64,000 nucleotides of DNA from Desulforadius tongensis. Lineage in GTDB: Bacteria; Bacillota; Desulfotomaculia; Desulfotomaculales; Desulfohalotomaculaceae. The notes under the pieces were generated by a model. That model did not search any database. It was not told the origin of the DNA and saw only the letters and a program-made list of their open reading frames with translations. Positions 41,095-49,777 of this stretch are shown here, in pieces. Where the stretch lies: contig NZ_JAFBCW010000012.1 in NCBI RefSeq assembly GCF_016907915.1, positions 1 through 64,000 on the forward strand. Direction: 5' to 3'. Within the stretch, counting starts at the first letter, position 1; each line of letters opens with the position of its first letter. Both the position numbers and the translations under genes were made by a program.

Positions 41095-41667
41095 CTATTT
41101 TTTAGGAAGCTTGCAAAACCAAATCTTCTTATACAAAACTGTATCTCCAAACATTTTTTTGGCAGGTATCTCAACTGCCGAAATAACTCCCGGTGAATTA
41201 AGGATGATTTTTTTCGAGTTGATGTAAAAGGTTGCAGGAAATTCACCGTCGAAAATTGCGCTCTCTGTTAGCCTATTATCGTATTCGTATATCATGCCGC
41301 CGGCATTTCTGTTCCCGTCGTTTCCGTTATAGACTATTAATTTGAACTTTGGTTTACCAGAAAATGCCGAGTATTTTTTAGGTTCCAGATTGTTGTTCAG
41401 TTCAAGGTTTTTAGCAAGTAGATCCGTAAACACATTGTAAGCCCGTTCCGGGATAATTATTTTTTCTTTATCGATTACATCGTATTGCAATGCAGCTCCT
41501 TCGGTTGCCATTTTAACGGAATTAGCTAAAATTACATCCGCGCTTGTCACGGTCTGCGAAATTAAAACTATGCTTACCAATACCGCAAAAAACAAGACAA
41601 TTGTGGGTAATGCCATTACTATATGCCCGTTTTCTTCTCTAATCTTCCGTCTTACTGCTAATAGCAC
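41095..41667 (-). CDS. TadE/TadF-like pseudopilin
   Basis: A protein of about 190 residues with a single N-terminal hydrophobic helix behind a prepilin-like junction (EENGHIVMALPTIVLFFAVL) and an extracellular domain of about 150 residues. This is the plan of TadE/TadF minor pilins. It overlaps the next TadE-like gene by 29 nt. AGGAG lies nine nt upstream of the GTG at 41667, which I prefer to a TTG three codons earlier. Confidence 0.65.
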   Translation of the reverse strand: MLLAVRRKIREENGHIVMALPTIVLFFAVLVSIVLISQTVTSADVILANSVKMATEGAALQYDVIDKEKIIIPERAYNVFTDLLAKNLELNNNLEPKKYSAFSGKPKFKLIVYNGNDGNRNAGGMIYEYDNRLTESAIFDGEFPATFYINSKKIILNSPGVISAVEIPAKKMFGDTVLYKKIWFCKLPKK

Positions 41668-42082
41668 TGCCCTCAACTCCTATTCTCACTGTTTCACTGC
41701 CCTGGCTTGGGCTGCCGTTTATGACCGTCTTGGCCGTAAAACTATTGAAGTCTTTAGGCATAAACTCTATCCGTAATGTTACTTCTCCCGGGTGATACAC
41801 CGTAGGACTGCTGCCGGTAATTTTAATTGTTTCCGGATCTGCACCCAGGTTAATTAGTTTTTTAATCAATTCCTGCCTGTCAGAAGCAGTCAACCCTCCT
41901 TTTACGGCCATTTTGGACAGCGTTTCGTATTTGTATGCTTCCGCGTGCTGGTAGATTGTCATTACTCCCCAGTATTGGACTGCGGCGAATATCAGAAAAA
42001 CCAACACGGGAATAACCAGAAGGCCGGTAATTATACCCCAGCCGTCTTCTTCCTTTATTAGTCTGCCCAAATAGCTTTTAAT
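41639..42082 (-). CDS. TadE-like pseudopilin
   Basis: About 147 residues: a short leader, KEEDGWGIITGLLVIPVLVF (prepilin-type junction and transmembrane helix), then a domain with SDRQELIKKLINLGADPETI. The start codon is unclear. AAGGAG stands seven nt before an ATT codon at 42082, and a TTG at 42070 is an alternative; longer in-frame starts overlap the pilin gene upstream and lack a ribosome site. The first gene half overlaps the preceding pilin gene, so translation is coupled. Confidence 0.6.
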   Translation of the reverse strand: MKSYLGRLIKEEDGWGIITGLLVIPVLVFLIFAAVQYWGVMTIYQHAEAYKYETLSKMAVKGGLTASDRQELIKKLINLGADPETIKITGSSPTVYHPGEVTLRIEFMPKDFNSFTAKTVINGSPSQGSETVRIGVEGSAISSKTED

Positions 42083-42234
42083 ATTCTTTCTTCTCCTTGT
42101 TCTGTCACATAAAGCACTGCATGTACTATTCCGATTATAATAGGTATTGTGCCAATACCGATAATCGCAGCTCCGATAATCCATTCGAGAATACTCCCCT
42201 CCTCAGAAGTTAAAAAGTGTATTAATTTGTTCAA
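42058..42234 (-). CDS. small Flp-type pilin
   Basis: A 58-residue pilin: NKLIHFLTSEEG-SILEWIIG, with Glu at +5 after the cleavage Gly, then a hydrophobic helix (GAAIIGIGTIPIIIGIVHAV). The start is TTG at 42234, five nt after GGAGGGG and overlapping the stop of the prepilin peptidase gene (TTGA). Confidence 0.75.
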   Translation of the reverse strand: MNKLIHFLTSEEGSILEWIIGAAIIGIGTIPIIIGIVHAVLYVTEQGEERILKAIWAD

Positions 42235-42773
42235 ACCAACCCCTCCTTTCTGGCTAAGCAAAAAACTAGAGCAAAAAATATAATCGGTGCCCCCGTATGA
42301 CTTACAGGCTTTTTATACAGACCTTTAGACGGGTCTTTTACGCCGCTAAAGCCGAGTACAATCTCTGCCTTCATTGCAGATATAGCATTTCCAAATTTAA
42401 AATCACATGCCTTAAATCTTATAAAAAGTGCAGCGGCCAGCAGGCAAACAAAGAAAAATGCCTGGAAATACAAACTTAAAGGCGGCTGTAAACATGCTGC
42501 TATCCCGACAATCAGCTTAATATCGCCTGCCCCTATATACCCTGTTAGCGTAACTGTAGCCCCAATAAATACCGATACTAACACATTAATTAAAAATGCT
42601 TTTGGGCCGCCTACGTATAAAGACCACGACCAGCCTAAAATAATAAGCGGCAGGGTTACAAAATTTTTAATTTTACGCCACCGCAAATCGGTATACACGG
42701 ATACTAACGCACCCAGTATGGATATTATCACTGGCACTGGTAAACTAAAACTGAACGTCGTAAATGTTTCCAA
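42231..42773 (-). CDS. prepilin peptidase (TadV/CpaA type)
   Basis: A 180-residue membrane aspartic protease of family A24: first catalytic Asp in VYTDLRWRKIKN and the second in the GAGDIKL (GxGD) motif, with about six hydrophobic segments. It lacks the N-methylation domain, as usual for TadV/CpaA. It should process all small pilins and TadE-like proteins of both pilus sets, being the only such peptidase in the window. Confidence 0.88.
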   Translation of the reverse strand: METFTTFSFSLPVPVIISILGALVSVYTDLRWRKIKNFVTLPLIILGWSWSLYVGGPKAFLINVLVSVFIGATVTLTGYIGAGDIKLIVGIAACLQPPLSLYFQAFFFVCLLAAALFIRFKACDFKFGNAISAMKAEIVLGFSGVKDPSKGLYKKPVSHTGAPIIFFALVFCLARKEGLV

Positions 42774-42927
42774 TTATGTTCCCTCCTTGATAGCGTAATG
42801 CTGCCAATATGCCAAACAATATACTTGCACCACCAAGTCCGATTATAACTGCGTACGCTAAATACTGAAACATTACGCCCTCCTCATTTAGCAAAAGCTC
42901 TTTTATTTTTTGCTGTAATCCCTTCAT
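42745..42927 (-). CDS. small Flp-like pilin
   Basis: A 60-residue protein with leader KIKELLLNEEG, then VMFQYLAYAVIIGLGGASIL. The position +5 is Gln instead of the usual Glu, which is unusual for pilins and may mark a minor subunit. The ATG at 42927 is chosen over one two codons upstream. It overlaps the peptidase gene by 29 nt. Confidence 0.65.
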   Translation of the reverse strand: MKGLQQKIKELLLNEEGVMFQYLAYAVIIGLGGASILFGILAALRYQGGNIIGNIYDVQF

Positions 42928-42943
42928 ATGCAACTTCCTCTCC

Positions 42944-43747
42944 TTAATTTAATTTGATAGACATAATAGTTTTTGCGATATGATAACCTATAGGCCCCAG
43001 AGTCACCCCTATAAGTGCCAGCCCGGGCAATATCAGATATATTGCCTGAATTACCGGTCTTACCCCTAAGCGACGTTCAACTCGGTATTGTCTGATTCTT
43101 TCCATAGTCTCACTTTCGTGACTTAAGAAACTCGCTACGTTCGCCGCGCCTATCACCACTGCTCTCTGCATTATACCAACCAGCACATCCGCTTCAGGTA
43201 CGTCCAATTCCTTTCTAAATTTCTCCAAAGCCCTGCTGGGACCATAACTCCAGTTGGTTAGGCATCTCTGTAATGGCTTTTTAATCACATCAAGCAAATA
43301 CAAGCTTACCGTTAATGCCTCGTATAAGGAGTAGCCTGCCGACGAATATATACTTATCATTTCGTATAACAGCAGGACTTCACTGGCTTTCTTCTCCTCG
43401 TTAAGTTTTTGAGAAAACCATACATAGGCTTTTTTACCTATATATACAAAAAACCCCCCGGCCAGCGAACAAACAACTGCCCATATCGGGTACTGAAACA
43501 TTACTATATAGCCGACAAACATGCCCATTATCACACTGTAATTTTCTTTTATTACGCTGGTTGTTTTGCTTTTTTTTATATTTTCTTTCTGTGGTATATA
43601 CGGCTTTATATAATATCCAATTAACTTGAATAAAAAAGTGATGGATATTGCCATACAAACAGCCATAAAAGCAGTAATTAAAACATCTGCCCTCAAATAC
43701 GATATATCTTGAAATCTGTCCAGCCAGGTAATTTCCACCTTTACCAC
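42944..43747 (-). CDS. TadC-like pilus membrane protein, system 1
   Basis: A 267-residue type II secretion F-domain protein with hydrophobic helices near the N-terminus and at the C-terminal end. The central T2SF domain includes LLYEMISIYSSAGYSLYEAL and ERRLGVRPVIQAIYLILPGL. TadB and TadC form the inner platform on which the pilus grows. It follows the TadB-like gene after a hairpin (43759-43798). Confidence 0.8.
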   Translation of the reverse strand: MVKVEITWLDRFQDISYLRADVLITAFMAVCMAISITFLFKLIGYYIKPYIPQKENIKKSKTTSVIKENYSVIMGMFVGYIVMFQYPIWAVVCSLAGGFFVYIGKKAYVWFSQKLNEEKKASEVLLLYEMISIYSSAGYSLYEALTVSLYLLDVIKKPLQRCLTNWSYGPSRALEKFRKELDVPEADVLVGIMQRAVVIGAANVASFLSHESETMERIRQYRVERRLGVRPVIQAIYLILPGLALIGVTLGPIGYHIAKTIMSIKLN

Positions 43748-43758
43748 CCCCTAAAAAC

Positions 43759-43798
43759 AAAAGTTCATCCACTTTGAAGAAAAAATGGATGAACTTTT
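43759..43798 (-). terminator. terminator-like hairpin between tadB and tadC of system 1
   Basis: AAAAGTTCATCCA / TGGATGAACTTTT, followed on the minus strand by TTTTGTTTTTAG, overlaps the end of the tadB-like gene. It may reduce read-through into the downstream pilin part of the operon. Confidence 0.7.
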
Positions 43799-44747
43799 AG
43801 AAGTTTACCTTTTTAAGAACGTTGTCTAAAATCAGGCCGACTGTGAATGACAGGAATGCCAGTAAAATAATTATTCTTCCAAAAGGCCTGTTATAAAATT
43901 CCAGCGTAGTATCCGGAAATATGTTAAGAACTATAAAAAAGCCGGGGATAATAAGCATGTTTAAAATAATTCCGATACGCCGCTCCCCGCTCAGCTGGGT
44001 AATATTTTTTTCGATTAATAACCTGTGCATGTTCAGTTTTCTTACGATTCGCGGCAGTACCTTGATTATGTTTGCATCTTTTGTTGCTGCGTATAGTAAC
44101 TGCGCCCACAACTTCCCGTATTCATTGTTGATGTTGGCTGCAAATCGTTCAAAGGCCCTTTTAGGTGCTTTGCTCGCGTTCAAATCGTTCACGCACTTTA
44201 TGATGTGTTTCCTCAAGGGGTTGCTAACACCTTCGGCGGCTCTAGCCAGGGATTCCCTTAAGTTTCTTGTCAGTTCAAACTCCACGCCAAATAGTTGTAG
44301 CGCAGCGGGTAATTGTTCATTTATTTTCCTTTTATGCTTTCTGGTTGCCCGGTTTAAATACATAAGCGGCAGGATTATAAAAAGCACCAGTGCCGTTACA
44401 GACATTAGAATATCCTGGAATATGAAATATACAAGAAACGTTCCAACCAGAGGCATTATAACCGTTATCAACATGTACTTGTACGTGCTGATATTGAAGC
44501 CTGTATTACTTAAGCCCTTGTCTATACGGTTACTGTAAGCATTCAGCAGCCGGATGCTGTTTTTTGGTACATATAGATTTCTTGCTACTTCCGGCATGGC
44601 CAGTATTCTATCTCGTTCTTTTTTCCATAAAAGAACTTTATTAACTGTCGCACCTGCCATAGATAAAAAAAGGTTCAATGTAAGAATAAGCAATACTGTA
44701 AAAGAAATAAATATCACGCCGTTCAAGAGCAACTCATTCCCATGCAC
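43797..44747 (-). CDS. TadB-like pilus membrane protein, system 1
   Basis: A 316-residue T2SF-domain membrane protein with an N-terminal helix (GVIFISFTVLLILTLNLFLS), two central helices (about 95-135), a cytosolic domain (LPAALQLFGVEFELTRNLRE) and two C-terminal helices. It directly follows the TadA ATPase gene, as in tad operons, and forms the platform together with TadC. Confidence 0.8.
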   Translation of the reverse strand: MHGNELLLNGVIFISFTVLLILTLNLFLSMAGATVNKVLLWKKERDRILAMPEVARNLYVPKNSIRLLNAYSNRIDKGLSNTGFNISTYKYMLITVIMPLVGTFLVYFIFQDILMSVTALVLFIILPLMYLNRATRKHKRKINEQLPAALQLFGVEFELTRNLRESLARAAEGVSNPLRKHIIKCVNDLNASKAPKRAFERFAANINNEYGKLWAQLLYAATKDANIIKVLPRIVRKLNMHRLLIEKNITQLSGERRIGIILNMLIIPGFFIVLNIFPDTTLEFYNRPFGRIIILLAFLSFTVGLILDNVLKKVNF

Positions 44748-44764
44748 TAAATTTCATCCCTCCC

Positions 44765-46183
44765 TTAGTTAGTTAACTGTCTTCTTAACATTTCCAATCC
44801 GTCCAGCTCTTTTTTGCTAACACCATACTTGAAAAGTTTCCTCTTTAAGTTTTTTGATAATCCTTGCGGGTATACCCACCTGCCAATTTCATATTTTTCG
44901 TCAGACGGTTCCCACATGATAAGATCACTGTACTCCGGGCCGTTTTCTCCATCCCACACCTCTGCAATATGTTCAATCTTCCTAATACCTGTATCGCTGT
45001 TCCCGTAAAGCTGGATAATAACATTAAAAGATTGCGCTATTTGCTGTTCCAGTATTTTAACCGGAAGCCTGCTTCCTTCTTCCAATGCCATCTGCGCAAG
45101 TATACTCACTGCCTTCCTTGCAGAATCGCAGTGTATTGTCCCCATGCTGCCGTTATGCCCTCTCTGGCAGGCTTTTATCAACTGCCCGGATTCACCAAGT
45201 CCACGGGCTTCGCCAACGATAATCAAATCGGGAGATAACCTTAACGTGACATAAAAACAACGGCCCATATCCCATCCCAGCTCCGAGTGTACTTCCAGCG
45301 ATATAATGTCCCTTTCCGGATACCACTCGTCTAATTCCAGTTCCCTGTCCGTTTCTATCGTTACTATACGCAGTGCCGGGTTAATAAACTTAGCTAGCCA
45401 GCGCAGCAGGGTGGTTTTCCCTGTATTGGCATCGCCGCAGATTAAAATGTTTGCCCGGCCTTTAACCAGCAGCGAAAGCAGTTTTAGAGTGTATTCGTCC
45501 ATTGTTCCGCTGCTGATATAGTTCTCGTCAGTAGTCATAAAAGTACCGTGCCTTCTGAGTGCCAGGCACGGCCCCTTTGTAAGCGGCGGGCCTAACGCAG
45601 TTATCCTTGTTCCGTCATACCTCCTGGACTCGCATCCAGGGTTCCCTTCATCAAGGGATGTACGGTCATGCTCAATCAGCCGGGATATTATTTTGCGAAT
45701 GTGTTCCTCATCCTTGAATGTTATGGTTGATGTCTTGTTGCGGCCTTTTTCCTGGTAATATACTTTTTTAGGCGAATTGATTCTTATTTCATCTATACCC
45801 TCCATGCGGTATAAGTCCTCTATTCTATCTAGTCCCCACAGATATTTATATATTTCTTTTGCAGCTTTTTCAGTACTTATTCCATCAACAGATATACCGT
45901 ATTTGTTTAATAGTGATTCAACCACTTTCCGTGCTTTAAGATCGTATCCCGGTTGACCGGCTTTTGCCAGGTACAGTATTTTGTGTATATCTTCCCCATC
46001 TATCTCTATATCGGTTTGAATATCACTTACCAGTTCCTGGACAAATTGCGTTGCTTCAAATAAGGTCTTTTTTCCTAACCTGACAAGTGTACTATCGTTT
46101 ACAGTTTCTTCAGCATCTTTTTCTTCTATTCTCTTTTCTGTCCCAAAAGACATGGCTTCTTTTTTGTTTTTCTTAAAAAACAT
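44765..46183 (-). CDS. TadA/CpaF secretion ATPase, system 1
   Basis: A 472-residue hexameric ATPase of the VirB11/TadA family powering pilus assembly. An N-terminal domain is followed by Walker A GDANTGKTTLL (about 250-260), the Asp box in VTIETDRELEL, Walker B LSPDLIIVGEARG and the His box MGTIHCDSA. The ATG overlaps the stop of the CpaB-like gene by one base, so the two are coupled. It differs clearly in sequence from the second TadA (54620-55987). Confidence 0.9.
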   Translation of the reverse strand: MFFKKNKKEAMSFGTEKRIEEKDAEETVNDSTLVRLGKKTLFEATQFVQELVSDIQTDIEIDGEDIHKILYLAKAGQPGYDLKARKVVESLLNKYGISVDGISTEKAAKEIYKYLWGLDRIEDLYRMEGIDEIRINSPKKVYYQEKGRNKTSTITFKDEEHIRKIISRLIEHDRTSLDEGNPGCESRRYDGTRITALGPPLTKGPCLALRRHGTFMTTDENYISSGTMDEYTLKLLSLLVKGRANILICGDANTGKTTLLRWLAKFINPALRIVTIETDRELELDEWYPERDIISLEVHSELGWDMGRCFYVTLRLSPDLIIVGEARGLGESGQLIKACQRGHNGSMGTIHCDSARKAVSILAQMALEEGSRLPVKILEQQIAQSFNVIIQLYGNSDTGIRKIEHIAEVWDGENGPEYSDLIMWEPSDEKYEIGRWVYPQGLSKNLKRKLFKYGVSKKELDGLEMLRRQLTN

Positions 46184-46953
46184 TAACTGCCACCTGCCCT
46201 TTTACAAAAGTAACTCGTTCCATTACCAATTGCAGTTATAACGTTTTCCACATCCTTATTTTTTATCTTTATAACTGCAACGGCAGTCATAGAAAGAGTT
46301 GATTTCTTTTCTCTTATTGCTTCTTCCATTGCTTCTTCCGGCGCATTAAGCAGTGCCTGTTTGTATATACTCACATTTCTTTTGTCCAACACATCAATAA
46401 TAACTGCCTGCTCTGCCACCAACTGCGCCCGCTCTACTTCATCACTGGCATCGGTACTTTTCCTGGTGGGTAGGTCTGAAGACTGCCTGTCATTTATCCA
46501 GTATATATCTACCACGTCGCCAGGGCGTATTTTAAATCCTACAGCTCTTATAGCGTCTACGGGAATACCCACCAGGCCTTCATCTTCCTCTACAATCAGG
46601 GAACTGTCGGATAGCTTTTTAAGTAATATCTGTTCGTTTTTATACAGTACGGTATTTGCTCTTTTACCGATTACTTCTTTGGGGTTTTTGGCAGTACCCG
46701 ACAGGCTGCTGCCCAGAGGTATCTCGATGTACTTAATATCTTCGGAAGTGATCACAGAATAGGGCATTATGTCTCTTCCTGCCACCAATACCTGTTCTGT
46801 CGGCCTGTTGTCTATAAGGTAATCCCGGAGTTTATAGGTTCCCAAACCGGCAAGGGTTAAAGAAAACACTATTACCATAAAACCTGCCAGCCTCTTATTT
46901 AAAAAAGAGGTTTTGTTAAACTTCCCTTTATTGGCATTTATTGATATTTTCAT
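46183..46953 (-). CDS. CpaB/RcpC-like SAF-domain protein, system 1
   Basis: A 256-residue protein with one N-terminal transmembrane helix (about 25-45) and an SAF domain (VLVAGRDIMPYSVITSEDIK) followed by VGIPVDAIRAVGFKIRPGDV. In Gram-negatives CpaB supports the secretin; here no secretin is expected, so the role is likely in the cell-wall part of the pilus. It shares plan but little sequence with the second copy at 50372. Confidence 0.8.
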   Translation of the reverse strand: MKISINANKGKFNKTSFLNKRLAGFMVIVFSLTLAGLGTYKLRDYLIDNRPTEQVLVAGRDIMPYSVITSEDIKYIEIPLGSSLSGTAKNPKEVIGKRANTVLYKNEQILLKKLSDSSLIVEEDEGLVGIPVDAIRAVGFKIRPGDVVDIYWINDRQSSDLPTRKSTDASDEVERAQLVAEQAVIIDVLDKRNVSIYKQALLNAPEEAMEEAIREKKSTLSMTAVAVIKIKNKDVENVITAIGNGTSYFCKRAGGS

Positions 46954-46964
46954 AAATTACCCCC

Positions 46965-48014
46965 TTAACCAAACAAAGTTTTCAGCATTCCCTTAAAGTT
47001 AAAGACAGAGGTTTCTTCTTTTTTAGTGGTTATTACCCAGTCTGGGCATACAATCCTGACCAGATGACTGATTTCTTTGACAAAATCTGTATCAGGCATT
47101 GATATAACAGGATGCCTATTGCTAATCATCATGTGTTCGTGAATATCTTTAAGCTCCGGTATAAGTGCTTCAAAGCCTATTTCCATGTCAAAAACGTTCA
47201 ACATTTTTTTGGTGTCTTCTATATTCCCGTTATACCGGTTTAAAACTGGAATTAATTTTTCCGTGACTTTGTGATGTTCCAGGTATGGGTGCATTTGGGC
47301 AACACCTTCTATCGAAGGGTAGTCGTCTTTTATCACCATGAGCACTGCGTCAGCAATACTTAATACTGCTTCAAACATTTTCCTATCAGAAGGCATGTCA
47401 ATTATTACTAATGCAAATACTCTTTGGCAGTCTTCAATAATTTTAAGAAGCTGGTCTGCAGTAATCTGCAACCATTCGGACGTAAATACTACGCCGGGCA
47501 GTATATGTAAATTGTCAATGTCGGGATGGCGAAGAGTAAGTTCTTCATAAATCTGTCCGTCTGTTGTCTTTAGTTTTACAGGCCAGCGGGTGATTGTAGG
47601 TATGAAGTCTTCACACTCTGCCAATGCACTAATTCCCATAATTCCCATATAAGTACATACTTTCGGTATGTCGGCAAAATCTAAAATAACAATGGGGTTT
47701 TGGCTTGGTATGGTAAGTGCACTCTGCATGGCTAGGGCGGTCAAAATTGTAGTTTTTCCCTGTCCACCTCCCGGTGATATTGCAGCAACTGTTTTGTTTC
47801 TAACAAATCTAGTCCTTTCTACAACCTGAATTTTGTTAATGCCCTGGCTTTCGCTGTCATCTTCTTCCGGCTCGTATTTTCCCAGCAAAATGTCTCTTAC
47901 TGCGTCAACGCTGATGTTGAATGAGTTGGCAATTGATTCTTCGTCTAAAACTTGCGCCATTTGTTTGATGCGTTCAACTGTATCCTTACTTATTCTTGAC
48001 ATTATCACTTCCAT
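46965..48014 (-). CDS. MinD/ParA-like ATPase with N-terminal helix-turn-helix
   Basis: A 349-residue protein. Residues about 5-50 look like a helix-turn-helix (IANSFNISVDAVRDILLGKY). The rest is a deviant-Walker ATPase (AISPGGGQGKTTILTALAMQ; VIIDMPSDRKMFEAVLSIAD). TadZ/CpaE-like proteins localise the pilus at a cell pole. The predicted start lies inside AAAGGAG; a GTG or ATG shortly downstream may be the true start. Confidence 0.75.
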   Translation of the reverse strand: MEVIMSRISKDTVERIKQMAQVLDEESIANSFNISVDAVRDILLGKYEPEEDDSESQGINKIQVVERTRFVRNKTVAAISPGGGQGKTTILTALAMQSALTIPSQNPIVILDFADIPKVCTYMGIMGISALAECEDFIPTITRWPVKLKTTDGQIYEELTLRHPDIDNLHILPGVVFTSEWLQITADQLLKIIEDCQRVFALVIIDMPSDRKMFEAVLSIADAVLMVIKDDYPSIEGVAQMHPYLEHHKVTEKLIPVLNRYNGNIEDTKKMLNVFDMEIGFEALIPELKDIHEHMMISNRHPVISMPDTDFVKEISHLVRIVCPDWVITTKKEETSVFNFKGMLKTLFG

Positions 48015-48040
48015 CTCCTTTCCTTAAAAACTATCCAACA

Positions 48041-48075
48041 TAAAAACAGACCGCCCCTTTTGCCTAGAGGGCGGC
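48041..48075 (-). terminator. terminator after the CpaE-like gene
   Basis: CCGCCC / GGGCGG with a 12-nt loop, followed on the minus strand by TCTGTTTTTATG. It lies between the CpaE-like gene and the ParA-like gene. Confidence 0.65.
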
Positions 48076-48080
48076 CCTGC

Positions 48081-49673
48081 TTACTTTCTTTTTAGAAAGC
48101 TAAATAATCTGCCTTTCTTTTTCTCTTTTTTCAGATCATACTTCTGCCCGGCAATGACAGCTAACTCTTCCGCCACACGATGCCACTGGCTTTTTTCATC
48201 ATCAATTCCCACAACCGTACCTTTATACACAGCTTTAACGTGTTTTTCCCAGTCTTCCGGAATAGTAGCTATTATCCTTGGTAGTTTGTTTTTGGGTACG
48301 GTATCTTTAAAACCTGCATTGTAGCAGTTTTCTATAAGCCGCGGGTTATGCAGTTTCGGGCTAAATCTGTTTAGTATGATTTTTATTTTCTCCGGTTGTA
48401 CACCCATCATTAATAGTTTTGGTGCGTAATCTTTGGTTTCTTCCTCGCTGAACTTGGACTGGTCAACAATAGAAAGGATTAGGTCAGCTAAGGGGAATAT
48501 TTCATACAGCCACACTTTTTCGTGGAATTCGGGAGAAGAATCTCCTATCACAACCGGGAATTCTCTTACAAGTATGTCTGCAATTTGCACCAATTGCCCT
48601 TTCTGGAAATTGGGAATTTGCTTGTTCATCGGCCCGGGCAGTACGTACAAGTTATCGCTTACCTTTACGATTATATTTCTTACATTTTGAGGAGTGATGT
48701 ATCTTTCAGCAAGGTACTCTATACCCGGCACATTTTTTATGTCAAAAAAATTTTTAAGGTTCGGGCCGCCAAAGGCAATATCCCAAAGCAGTGTTTTTAT
48801 ACCTGCTTTTGATAGTGCCAAGCCTAGTGTAATACAAGCAGTCGTCTTGCCTACTCCGCCTTTGTTTGCACTGGTAATTGCAAACACACCATTGTACTTG
48901 GCAGGGGTATTTGCAATTACATTGCTCTGCGTAGGTGATGGTTGATAACGCGCGGTGTTTAACGGTTCAGCCGGTTGCCGATAAGGTTGTCCCTGCTGGT
49001 ACGGTTGAGTTAACTGTTCCCGTTGTATAGGAACTGTTTGCTGGTTTTCTTGTGCTGGCTGTTGGTACGGCTGTTCAATTCGTGCCGCTGGCCGGTCAGC
49101 CTGCACCGGCTGCATCAAGGGGTGCGGTGGTTCTACGTACTGTTGTACGGATATTCCCGGCGGCTGTATTTGCGACTCTATATACTGTTGTACCCGCGTT
49201 TCCGGCTGCTGTACGGGTGATTGATATGGCTGCTGTACCGATTCCTGATGCGTATCCTCTTCCTCAATAATCGGCCCTTCTTTAATTTCTTTGGGGTATG
49301 TCAGCGCAACCGGCAATGTATACGGCCTGTCGCCTGGCAAAACGCCCGTGACAATGTTGTATAACCCGTATTTTTTGCACATGCGTATATAGCCTTTAGT
49401 GGCTTCATTAACTACCCCGGCCAGTATGACTATATGACTTACCGGGAATTGCACCTGCAAGTTGGCAAATAATTTCTGATGATCTTTTCCGGGTAAAAAC
49501 CTGCTTATAACTACCACGTCCGGCCTCACGTCTGGCCTGTAAGAACTATATGATAAAAGGGCATCCGAGTGGTTTACCGTTATAAATTGCCAGTTCTTGA
49601 ATTTCGGCATCTTTTGTAGGTTTTCTTTGATTATATCAGCACTAGGATCTTCGGCTGCTATTACGCAGAGCAT
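48081..49673 (-). CDS. CpaE/TadZ-like protein with Gln/Pro-rich linker
   Basis: A 530-residue protein: an N-terminal receiver-like domain (about 1-130), a long Gln/Pro/Tyr-rich linker (about 140-255) and a C-terminal MinD-type ATPase with Walker A ANKGGVGKTT (269-278) and LPGPMNKQIPNFQKGQL. It matches the TadZ/CpaE layout used to place Tad pili. The low-complexity linker is unusually long and could act as a flexible tether. Confidence 0.82.
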   Translation of the reverse strand: MLCVIAAEDPSADIIKENLQKMPKFKNWQFITVNHSDALLSYSSYRPDVRPDVVVISRFLPGKDHQKLFANLQVQFPVSHIVILAGVVNEATKGYIRMCKKYGLYNIVTGVLPGDRPYTLPVALTYPKEIKEGPIIEEEDTHQESVQQPYQSPVQQPETRVQQYIESQIQPPGISVQQYVEPPHPLMQPVQADRPAARIEQPYQQPAQENQQTVPIQREQLTQPYQQGQPYRQPAEPLNTARYQPSPTQSNVIANTPAKYNGVFAITSANKGGVGKTTACITLGLALSKAGIKTLLWDIAFGGPNLKNFFDIKNVPGIEYLAERYITPQNVRNIIVKVSDNLYVLPGPMNKQIPNFQKGQLVQIADILVREFPVVIGDSSPEFHEKVWLYEIFPLADLILSIVDQSKFSEEETKDYAPKLLMMGVQPEKIKIILNRFSPKLHNPRLIENCYNAGFKDTVPKNKLPRIIATIPEDWEKHVKAVYKGTVVGIDDEKSQWHRVAEELAVIAGQKYDLKKEKKKGRLFSFLKRK

Positions 49674-49750
49674 TAAACGAAACCTCCCTTTATTTTTTTG
49701 TTCTATGCCGCTTCCATTCCAAGGCTTTTCTCGGCAGGAAAGTTAAAAAT

Positions 49751-49777
49751 ATAACCCGGGTGTCTATCCCGGGTTAT
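49751..49777 (-). terminator. terminator overlapping the GGDEF gene stop
   Basis: ATAACCCGGG / CCCGGGTTAT with a 7-nt loop and TATTTTTAAC on the minus strand. The stop codon of the GGDEF gene lies within the loop region. Confidence 0.75.
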
